From Psilocybe azurescens (taxonomy: Eukaryota; Basidiomycota; Agaricomycetes; Agaricales; Agrocybaceae): a stretch of 64,000 bases of DNA. Positions within the stretch are counted from its first letter, which is position 1, and every line of letters starts with the position of its first letter. The stretch is from the NCBI GenBank assembly GCA_023853785.1, contig JAJIRX010000499.1, positions 1 to 64,000 on the forward strand, in the 5' to 3' direction. A model generated the notes under the pieces. It ran no database searches. It saw nothing but the letters and a program-made list of their open reading frames with translations, and had not been told where the DNA came from. Below are positions 55,149-64,000 of this stretch, one piece after another. Position numbers and translations under genes: made by a program.

Positions 55149-56471
55149 ATGGACGATGAAATAGACACTATAGCGGCTCAATTGGGTGAAGACCTTATCA
55201 ATAAAATTCTCGGCAATGAATCCATAGACGTGATATTGTCTTGCTTGGAATTAGAAGCACCAATCTGGTATCAAAGTGCTGCTGAAGGTATCTCAGTACT
55301 CCATGCCGCAGCGTACACTCGAAACCATGACCTTGTCAAACTGCTTATCGAAAAAGGAGCTGTTTGGAACGCTGGTGCGTTTTGTCTTTTGCAACTGTTT
55401 TCTTATCGTTAATTGTGTGATCTTTCTTCAGTTGATTATCTCAAAAACACTGCAGGGGACATTTGTCTATCTTATAACGACGATGCTATATATAAAGAAA
55501 TTCGGGACGCAGGCATTCGCTCAGGTGCATTCAAGACCTAGGTGCTTATCCACTTCTGCCGATTACTGAGATGCCATAGAACTTCTTCTTGGGTTACTTG
55601 AGAAAAACCATCGTCCGACCCATCGGCGCTGATTCTTCGCGCTGAGGATATCACTGCAAGTGGATCTTCCGACGCTTTCTTGAACTCGACGTTGAAGTAC
55701 ACTGTCGACGAAACTGGACAAGATATATGTATGCTCAATGTTGAAGGAGAGGATATCGGAGTCATGATGGGTTGGGAAAGGAATATTATGGACGAAACAG
55801 TCCACAGGCTTTGTGACCGACATCCCAATGCCGCCAATCTCAAAGTTCTTAACGTTGGTTTTGGACTGGGTATCGTAAGCCTTTTTAAATTATTTCTTCT
55901 GGATCCGTTTTGACGAAGTTATTAAAAGATTGATAGCTTTTTCCAAAATCTTGCTCAACCCCCGGCCGAACATGTTATAATAGAAGCACATCCAGATGTA
56001 CTCAAATTCATGCGCGAAAAGGGATGGTATGACCGAAAAGGCGTCAGAATCTTGGAGGGTCGATGGCAAGATTTCATTGAAGGTCCAGAGCTCTTGAAAT
56101 CAGGTGGATTTGATATTGTATACACGGATACCTTCTCCGAAGACTATGGTGCTCTTCGGCAATTCTTCGAACATCTGCCCGACATATTGGCAGATGACGA
56201 GTCATGCTTTAGCTTCTTCAATGGTCTTGGGGCGACTAGTGAGCTTTCTATCTATTCTGTCCTCTCATATTCTTATCGCTCTCCAGATGCTTTTTTCTAT
56301 GACATATACACACGTATCTCTGAGATTCATCTCGCAGACATTGGCTTGGAGGTTACGTGGGCCGATGTCGATGTCAGTTTCGACGACAAGGAAGGGAGAT
56401 GGGGTGAAACGCGTGAATACTTCTCCTTGCCATTATACAGACTTCCAATCGGCAAAATGAAGGCCATGTAA
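55149..56471 (+). CDS. RMT2: Protein arginine N5-methyltransferase Rmt2
   Basis: Fungal enzyme that delta-methylates arginine (Rpl12 in yeast). Start ATG 55149 (MDDEIDTIAAQLGEDLINK). The N-terminal ankyrin-like part has GISVLHAAAYTRNHDLVKLL; after an intron come DYLKNTAGDICLSYNDDAIY and IELLLGLLEKN. The methyltransferase domain contains VMMGWERNIMDETVHRLCDR, the SAM-binding loop VLNVGFGLGI (followed by an intron), HVIIEAHPDVLKFMREKGWY, EGRWQDF, FDIVYTDTFSEDYGALRQFF and, after another intron, FFYDIYTRISEIHLADIGLE; stop 56469-56471. One frame break near 55630 between the ankyrin part and the catalytic part. Otherwise full length. Confidence 0.93.
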
Positions 56472-56726
56472 ATCTGAGCTACATACTATTAATTTGTATA
56501 TAATTATCCCGGAAAGGGTTTGTTTATAGTTAGGCAATCTGAGCTTGACTGAGAGACCGTTTATTGAACTTGCTTCAGGCGACCAACTCGAAGTCCAGAC
56601 CTCACTGGTGGCGGGCGCTAATTACACGCATCTTCTATCCTTTTCTATTTGATCTCAGGGCAGTTGGATTGTTGTTTAGACTTATAATTCTTGGCAAACA
56701 GTGATTTCGCCTCTTGGACCACATCA
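56472..56726. other. Intergenic region
   Basis: 255 bp between RMT2 stop and BET5 start, same strand; nothing specific recognised. Confidence 0.4.
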
Positions 56727-57487
56727 ATGACGATACATAGTCTCTACATCTACGACAGGCAAGCGTCTGCATAACGAACCTACTTATCAATGATGATGAC
56801 ATTCTTCAATCTAGGCATTGCATTTGTGTATATTATCAGGACTGGCATCGCACAAAACGCCCCAAACCCGCAGTTGAAGGAGGCATTCTGCCTGCGGTGT
56901 CCCAAGCAGTCTCTGCTGCCCAACAGACACAAAATGACAATAATTCGGGATTATCGTCTGGGTTCAGCAGCCCTCGAAATACACTTTCATCAAGTACTGG
57001 TATCGTGGTGGCAATGAATGAGGGCACAACTCAGTTGCCCAATACCCCGCTATTACAACCTACAGGACCAGCAGCAACTTTAAGCACTGGACTGCCTTTC
57101 GACGAAGAGGCAAAACTGGTTTATGGAGTTGTTATCTCGTTGAGGAACATGGTCAGGAAATTGTCTGGCAGGTGGGTTATTCTTTGCCATCTATCTGTCT
57201 TTCAGTCCATAAGATTATGCAGGGACGAACAGTTTGTAAACTATCGCACATCTGCGTACAAACTACACCTATTTGAAACTATTACCGGCTACAAGTTTGT
57301 TATGCTCAGCGACTCAAAAACTGATTCTCTGCGATTTGTATTGCGCCAAATATACGTGGGCCCCTTCCTGGAATATGTTGTCAGAAACCCGCTGGTCAAA
57401 ATGGATTCGAGGGAACAGGGTGTTGATAACGAGTACTTCCGTGCTAGTGTAGATAGACTAATCAGAGGGCTTTCCGTGTTTTTGTAG
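56727..57487 (+). CDS. BET5: TRAPP complex subunit Bet5 (TRAPPC1)
   Basis: Core subunit of the TRAPP complexes that activate Ypt1/Rab1 in ER-Golgi traffic. Start ATG 56727 (MTIHSLYIYDR), intron 56759-56814, then HCICVYYQDWHRTKRPKPAV, a Ser/Gln/Asn-rich insert of about 80 residues, LVYGVVISLRNMVRKLSGR, an intron of about 50 nt, DEQFVNYRTSAYKLHLFETI, TGYKFVMLSDSK and VLRQIYVGPFLEYVVRNPL; stop 57485-57487. Longin fold typical of the family. The first intron has a GC donor (AG/GCAAGC), required to keep frame and the invariant R-H-C sequence. The insert makes it longer than yeast Bet5; fungal orthologs vary there. Tail to tail with the remodeler gene, 124 bp apart. Confidence 0.95.
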
Positions 57488-57611
57488 ATACTAGTAATGA
57501 ATAAATTCACGAAAAATATGGTCTAGATAATGTACAGTGAATATATGCGATATAAAGGATCGACGATCTACATCATGAGTGTATCATGCCTCCCATCCCG
57601 TTGGTGGTACA

Positions 57612-60600
57612 TCAACTCATTGCTCCGTCCTGCATTTCATATTGCTTCCTCAAAGACTTCAACAGAGAACCCCGCATTTCGCGTTCAGGCGCATTGCCAT
57701 CATTCTCATCACCATCCCCAGCTACTGCTTCATCGAGAGCCAATTTCGTTTCCCCCAGCCGAAGCATATCCTCCTCGATCGTGCCCTTGGAGATAAGCTT
57801 TACCACCTCGACATCTCGTTTCTGACCTATTCGATAAGCTCGGTCCTGTGCTTGTCGATCGTTGTGGGGGTTGAAGTCTTGGTCGAACCTACGGGAAAAG
57901 AGCTTAAAACGTAGCGATTAAGATAAGATAGGATGGCACATACATAATTACAACTGAAGCAGCAGTCAAATTTATACCCATGCCTATATTGGTGGATTTG
58001 TAACATTCCAGATAAACGACATGATATCAAACTCACCTCCAGCTTTTGTAGAGAGTAGAAAAACCGGAATCGACTCATCTTCAGTGAATTCGTCCACCAA
58101 GGTCTGTCGGACATCCACTGGGGTGCTTCCTGTAAGGACTAGGAACTTAATATGACGATTCTTGAGTACAGCTTGCAAAATGTCTAAGATTTGAGTGAAC
58201 TAAAATGCTTTCAGAAATATTGTTAATGGCAGAATAGCAGAGCTCTACCGACCTGAGAGAATATCAAAACCTTTCGACCTTCTTGTTTATAACCTTGTAG
58301 TAATCCAAGGAGCACTTGAACTTTTCCGGCATCAATATAGCAAGACTGATCTTGAAGGTACTTCTGAGTCGACTGATGACAGCATCAGTAAGAGATTCAT
58401 GGTTAAGTATGATAAATGACAAACCTTGTATGTTGCACAGAAAACCTGGAGCTCAGAGTCAGTCATCACGGACATATCTTCTTTGACAAGGTCGTAGAGG
58501 GCGCCGCGCTTCCTGAAGTCGGGCTCCTTTAATAGCTGTTTGGTAATTCGGGACAGGGTATCGTCAGTGAACCTAGTCCGGAAAAGCATGGGATGTGAAG
58601 CTGCTTTGCGAAGATCCATCAAAACATTAGAGCTGTTCTCTGCGTAAAGCTTGTCTTTGGGACGAGTGGCTAGCCGCGCCTTTTGGATGGCTTGCTGGAA
58701 GAACTTTCCGAAATTTCATCGACTTGAGATTCAATTATAGTCTTCCGAGAACGTTGGAGTGTATCGCGGTATATGGACCGCTGGAGTTCGGTCATGTCGC
58801 ACCATTCAATACGCTCGTTTTTTTTTGGTAGATCTTTCAAAACCTTCAAAAATGGACCAGTCAGATATTGAAGACAGATCATTTACGAAAATGTACTTGA
58901 TCCTTTCTTCTGCGCAGGACAAAGGGAGTCATCATTTTCTTTGCCCGTGATATGCGCTCTTGAGAAAGTAGAGTGACTTTAGTATCTCCTTTGACTTTGA
59001 AAATAGCACGCAAAGAGTCGATTGAACCGGCAAATTGGTCAGGTAGAATGAAATTTAGCAAAGACTGAGACGGAAGCAGTTGAGCAATATAGCATGATAA
59101 TAAATACGGCACGTACGACAAGTTCTTGCAAATTATTTTGCAAGGGTGTGCCAGTCAACAGAAGTCTCCAATTCGAGCCGAACTTCAATAGTGACTGGTA
59201 CCGCTGGGATTGGAAATTCTTCAGAACATGGCCTTCATCGTATACACAACACTAATGGGCAATCGGGTTAGACATATTGCAGAGGTATTGCAGAGGATTA
59301 CAGTGACTCACGTCCCACTCGATCTTACGAAAAACTTTCGGTCACGGTCATCACCCTGTGCCAGATTATAAGTGGTAATGAGCACTTCCCAGCCTTCAAA
59401 TGTTTTACTACGACATCTCTGTGAGTTGACCAAAGTCTCTCGGAGGGCCGGGCGCTCATTCTTGTCGGCATAATAAGTTTGCACTGCAATAGAAGGAGCA
59501 AATCTGGCGAATTCGCGACACCAGTTCTCTAATGTGGACGATCTGTAGCTTAAATTGAGATTTTGTGACGAATAAGAAAAGAGAACGAAGAACATACGGC
59601 ACTACTATGAGATGAGGACCCTTCTTGCCCTGTTCCTTGAGGTAGGCAAGGAAACTGATGACCTGAATGGTTTTGCCTAGACCTACTGGAAATTAGCATA
59701 GAAAGGTGACATGATTGGTGACAATACATACCCATCTCGTCTGCGAGAATACAACTTAGACTACTGCGGTAAAGCAGATTGAGCCAATTCACTCCAAGTA
59801 GTTGGTATTCTTTCAGCACAACGCTTTGTGCCAGTAATTTAGGTTGACTTGTCAAATAGTTTTGGGCTTTGGGATTCTTCAAAGGCTTGATGGATAACAG
59901 ACTGAGGGCTCCTTCGTCGGCATTCTCGTCGGCGTTGGGATTTCTCTCAGTGGTCCACGAAGAAATGGTCGTACGGAGAGTCAGACCAATCTTCTCACAG
60001 CTTTCTAAAACATTGTCGACAGAACCATAGCCCTTCAGGATTTGAGTACAATCCTCAAACATTCGCGGACTGATACCAGTCGGCCCCGCTTTCTTTTTCC
60101 CTTGTCCAAGCTTGGTTCGTATATCTTCAGCAGAACTAAACGGCCGGAGAGCAATAATGGCTTTAGCCTGTTCGGGGGTGCATCCTGTCGACGCACACTT
60201 TCAGTTTCTATAAGAGTCTATTACTGTACAACATACCAGTTAATTCTTGTAATGCGTCAGACTCTGAAGTATTCAGATAATCCAGAGCTCGGGTCTCGTA
60301 TGCGGATTCTAAGCGTGCTTGTTTCATACTTTCATCTTCGTCATTGGATTCGAGGTCTTCATAAGCAGATTCATCGTCGGAATGAATTACAAGTTTCTTT
60401 GCACGTTGTCTTCGAGGAAGTCGTATAGCAGGTGTTGAAGGAGACGTCAGGTTTGTATATGACGGTGTTGTTAGATCAACAATCGGCTTGGAAGGTGGAG
60501 GAGTCGCAGGAGCCTTTAATTCTAATCCGGGACGATTCGCGTAGATCATGGATTTTTACCTTTCTCCTTGACAGCAGCTCTCTGAGCTTTAGATGCTTCC

Positions 60601-61589
60601 TCGATCTCTTTGACTCGACCCAGAGCTTCTCTGTCTACTGCTGTCGACGAAGGGGGCGCCGGCGACCAGGCAGGATCTCTTAAGAATGCATCTGCTTTAT
60701 TGTTATCACAGCCAGCTTGCATCCACGCTGCGTGGACTTTCGCATTGTCTTCCCCTGGATGCGTCATCATGAACATATTAAATTTTCTATCAATGGCGGG
60801 TATCACTGTGTACGCCTCGGGAGAGGGACTTGGACGAGATTTGGTAAGGCGAGATTTGGATGAACCAGCAAGAATCCGACCCGGCTTTGGATGTGATTCT
60901 TCTGAGGATATCGACATAGAATCCACGCTGATTGTAGAAACATGACGTCGTTTGCCGACGCGCTGGATATCCGGAGATGATGGAGACCCTAGAATAGTAG
61001 ACGCGTCTTCCGATGTTCCTCGATTTATCTTTTGCGAGGAGGCCCTTCTTCGTGATTTGATAGCTCATCCCCACTATATTGGCTGAGCGACGACGCGTGC
61101 AGTGAATTTCCATTAGAAACAAATCTGCTGGGTGCAGTTAACGGATCGGAAGTAAAGTTTATCCTCGCCGAAGGCCATATATTAGTGTGGCTTGAATTAG
61201 AAGAGGAGGCAATTGGCGAATGTTGAAGACTAATGGCAGATGGATATGCCCTGGATGACGAATCACCGTTGGAGATAGGACTTGAATTAGGCGCAAGGAC
61301 ATGAACAGGTGACGAATGAGGATTGGGAAAAAAACGAGATGGCCCACTTGCATCTCTAGACTGTGCAGGTGGCAGAGTACGATGTGGCTGACTGGAAGGG
61401 TTGGAAGAGATTGATGATGATGATGAAGCCACCTGGGAACGGTTTGCTTGACGCTCTTTGCTGTATCTAAGCTGCTCCAAGGCTTGCCTCTGCAGAAAAG
61501 TGATTTGAATACAAAGATTATTCATACGGTTGAAACGATAAACTTACTTTATTCTCTGCCACAGAGCCTGACGTTGAAATCATGGACAT
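57612..61589 (-). CDS. FUN30: Fun30/SMARCAD1-type SNF2 chromatin remodeler
   Basis: ATP-dependent remodeler acting in heterochromatin and DNA-end resection. Start ATG 61587-61589 ([14 protein letters not shown]), intron, then [14 protein letters not shown], a long Ser/Pro-rich region, a CUE-like helical segment ([34 protein letters not shown]) and the SNF2 core: [27 protein letters not shown] (motif I, split by an intron at about 59688-59733), [10 protein letters not shown], the DEGH box with VLKN (motif II), [11 protein letters not shown] (III), [51 protein letters not shown] and [20 protein letters not shown] (VI). Stop 57612-57614. One frame break: 4 A instead of 5 in the Lys run before the ATRPKDK motif (complement of about 58682-58685). 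About 1000 residues. Confidence 0.95.
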
Positions 61590-62694
61590 AGAGCTTAGAT
61601 ATTGGAACAAATACGGAGAGCGAGTTCAGAATGAGGCCAGTGCAAGATGCAGGTGATGGTGCCAACCAGAGGACAAGCGGTTGATTTAACGTGCTCTTGT
61701 CGGAGAGTCAAATCCCAGGTGCCTCCAGTGACTCTACTTCAAGGTATAAGTAGTGGAGCAATTTTATTTGTTAACATTTCTTATCTCAACACCCATAATA
61801 TACATTCAAATATACTATATAGCCATCCTATTAAGTTTCTAATCAAATAATTACATAGTTCCCTAATTTATATTTCGTCTGGGCACTGGGCGAAAATCAT
61901 TTTGAATACTGATAATACATATGTAATCGGCGTCGGGCGATATGGAAGGACGGCAAGGTATGCCAATTGGCCAAGAGTGCACTTGCATCAAACGTAACAC
62001 GAATACAAACTGAAATGACCTGATTATTTGGTGAGTAATAGTGGTAGAACAGCGCAATAGTGTTTGGAGCGTAATATTGCCTTAGCGCAGACTTGAGTTA
62101 CGACTCTTTCACACAAAATTCGATGATTACAATACTTTTGTCGCCTCGAACCTGCTCTTTACCCTTCAAATCCGTTGGACTTGAGTAGCACGGTCGCTCC
62201 AGTTTACTCTCAGTGTAATTTCAAGATCGAGCAAACTAGCTAGTTGACACCGATCTCGGGGATAGCTTCGACCGCAATGTGGCAGACCATCTAAAAGTAG
62301 TCCACGCCCTCGAGTCTTTACGCCTGAGATTATCGATACACTGGGTAGCCAACTATCATGTTTCGTACATGGAGAGCAATGCACATAACATCTGGTAGTT
62401 GATATCAGGTTTAAGTTACAACGAGGATGTCGGGCTGTCGGGCGTCGGGGTCCAATGTTCACTCACTCATTAGCAGCACGTGAGCACTTTGTCACACTGG
62501 CAGCATCAAGCAACATCGGCACTCATCGGCATTGACAACACCGAAAGGGGAACGTCACTCCATTGCGACTGTCACTGAGAGGGGCGCCGCTCGGTGTCCC
62601 AGTCCGCAGCATTCACCTTGCCTTCACCTCAAACATTTTACTTAGTTCCACAGGCTACAGCTCGAACTCGAAATTTCCTGCCTTCAAGTCCAAT
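61590..62694. promoter_or_regulatory. Divergent intergenic region (FUN30 / carrier-like gene)
   Basis: 1.1 kb between divergent starts; holds both promoters. AT-rich around 61760-61880. Open frames on either strand are short and featureless. The ORF reading back from the carrier gene to 62563 uses TTG and was not used as start. Confidence 0.45.
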
Positions 62695-63953
62695 ATGTCT
62701 GATTCAGATTCTAGTAGGCCACCGGACGCCTTGATACTCCTCCTGGCCTCAGCCATCACTTTGGCCGTTTTCGTTCCTCTAACCGGAATTCTGGTCAGAT
62801 TCAGAGCAAATTACAATCCCAAAGGTCTTCAGCTTGATTCAGAAGGCGGAACTGCTCCCCACACAGGGCCCGTAGTGCATTCGTACTTTGGTATGATGAG
62901 TCGTGTATACAAGCTTGAGGTGCACTCCCATTTGCTATTATGCGTGTTGACGTCTCAAATCTAATATTAAATCTTCTACAGGGCTGGGCTGGACTTTACA
63001 AGGGACTAAGTTAGCACAACATTACACATAACACATTCTATGATTTAACGTGTCTGTCATAGTGCCTACTGCCCTGAGCACATTCGCCGTCAGTCTCGTT
63101 ATTATGTTCGCAATGGATACACAAGGTCCGCGTCATGGAAAATATAGAGCACCAGAGACTGGCGTTCTTGTGAGAAATTCATTGTCCCGAGTTGGTGTAC
63201 CATGCTAAAATATGTTCTAGGGAACGTTGTTCTACAGTTTCATTATGTTGATTATATCGTTGCCAACTTCCATTATAACCTACAGGTATGCTCTCCAAAT
63301 TTACTGTTTGTTTGGACAACAATTTTCTTATTTTTTAATAGATCCATTACTACCCCTCATAAGCTGTCGTACTTGAATGTCACAGCAGCTTTACGCGCGC
63401 TCCTTACACCAACTGAACGACGCCGTCCTTGGATTTTATATCTAACACCGGGACTTATGGCCGCTGAGGCGCTCCATGTCTGCATAATTGTATTATTCCT
63501 CGGCCCTCTGCGTCGTTTGCTTCTTCCAGGGCTGTCCGAACGGGGAGCCGCTCCAGGGATATCTCAATGATCAAGTTGATGATATACTTGATCATCTTCT
63601 GTGCTACAGTAATGGTTTTGGCACCACTGGAAGTTATCGCTACCAGGCTGGCCATTCAACGAAACCACGCGTCTGCTGAGTACAACTCAGTCTCACAAGA
63701 GATAGACGGCGATGCAGACAATACGGTGGAATATTCAGGCGCTGAAGAAGATGTCATTGGGTGAGTTTGCTGAAGGCTATATCGTCATCTTTTCTAATAC
63801 TAATCTTCGTCGAATAGGTTGAGAAACGAAGGAGACCCCTATCTTGGGCTGCTCGATTGCGCCAAACGAATTATTGATGAAGAGGGTTGGATGACGTTGT
63901 ACCGTGCTTGGTGGATAACAATGTTGGGTGGATTAGGCAGCTCGTTCGTTTGA
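62695..63953 (+). CDS. Mitochondrial-carrier-like membrane protein (SLC25 fold)
   Basis: Start ATG 62695 (MSDSDSSRPPDALILLLASA). TM1 ALILLLASAITLAVFVPLTG is followed by HSYFGMMSRVYKLEGWAGLY, the carrier half-repeat pattern of aromatic-basic residues and EG-x2-LYKG. Several introns then give FAVSLVIMFAMDTQGPRHGK, YLNVTAALRALLTPTERRRP and WILYLTPGLMAAEALHVCII. A frame break (GGGG where GGGGG is needed, about 63541) precedes MIKLMIYLIIFCATVMVLAP, and the protein ends with a carrier-type repeat, PYLGLLDCAKRIIDEEGWMT and LYRAWW, stop 63951-63953. The P-x-[DE]-x2-[KR] signatures are degenerate, as in divergent outer-membrane carriers such as Ugo1 relatives. Substrate unknown. Confidence 0.75.
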
Positions 63954-64000
63954 GATGTTAAACCCTGCTGAGTATCCTGTACATTTCCGTTCTATTATGG

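Noticed and set aside
61645..61735. tRNA-like stretch with a GAGTCAAATCCC word resembling a B box
   Set aside because: No consistent acceptor or anticodon stem could be formed, and the putative anticodon loop has a pyrimidine at position 37.
62563..62694. N-terminal extension of the carrier-like protein back to 62563
   Set aside because: It would start at TTG; the first ATG in frame is 62695 and gives a sensible N-terminus before TM1.

Overview
This is a nuclear segment of a filamentous fungus, most likely an agaricomycete basidiomycete. Genes are dense, split by many 45-60 nt GT-AG introns, and lie on both strands. They encode basidiomycete-type families (multi-exon PAL, a NIPA-type Mg transporter, CE9-like amidohydrolases, Rmt2, Fun30). 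I name no species.

Layout. Positions 1-19631 are entirely mobile DNA. Four Helitron-like units lie head to tail in one orientation: a truncated non-autonomous unit (1-2328), a coding unit (2329-15338), and two more non-autonomous units (15339-17179 and 17180-19631). Adjacent units share the same 5' start (TCTATAATATAA) and the same GC-rich 3' module with three hairpins, and each carries an array of a GGGGGATGAGC...GCTCATCCCCC hairpin. The coding unit encodes an N-terminal zinc-binding/proline-rich region, a HUH/Y2 Rep nuclease and a Pif1-like helicase. It is interrupted, inside one of its own introns, by a complete Ty3/Gypsy chromovirus (2865-9286) with 490-bp LTRs and a perfect TTTCT target duplication.

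From about 20 kb onward the window is ordinary euchromatic gene space: a multispanning membrane protein, a mitochondrial-type cation diffusion facilitator, phenylalanine ammonia-lyase, a Tcp11-domain protein, a NIPA-like Mg transporter, TFIIH subunit Ssl1/p44, two paralogous CE9-like membrane-anchored amidohydrolases that bracket an unrecognised nuclear protein and the ERCC1/Rad10 repair nuclease subunit, a hemerythrin-like protein, a PRKRIP1/DUF1168 protein, Rmt2 arginine methyltransferase, the TRAPP subunit Bet5, the Fun30/SMARCAD1 remodeler and a mitochondrial-carrier-like protein. A 3.4-kb gene-free stretch (35963-39402) holds two non-autonomous DNA transposons: a 410-bp element with TA flanks and a 1350-bp hAT-type element with a perfect 8-bp target duplication.

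Caution on reading frames. Many conserved genes, both host and transposon, are broken by single-base gains or losses, mostly in short homopolymers. Because the same defect hits essential host genes (Fun30, Tcp11, NIPA, PRKRIP1) and a retrotransposon whose LTRs are almost identical, consensus sequencing error is the simplest explanation. I therefore call host genes CDS rather than pseudogenes and note the breaks in each entry.
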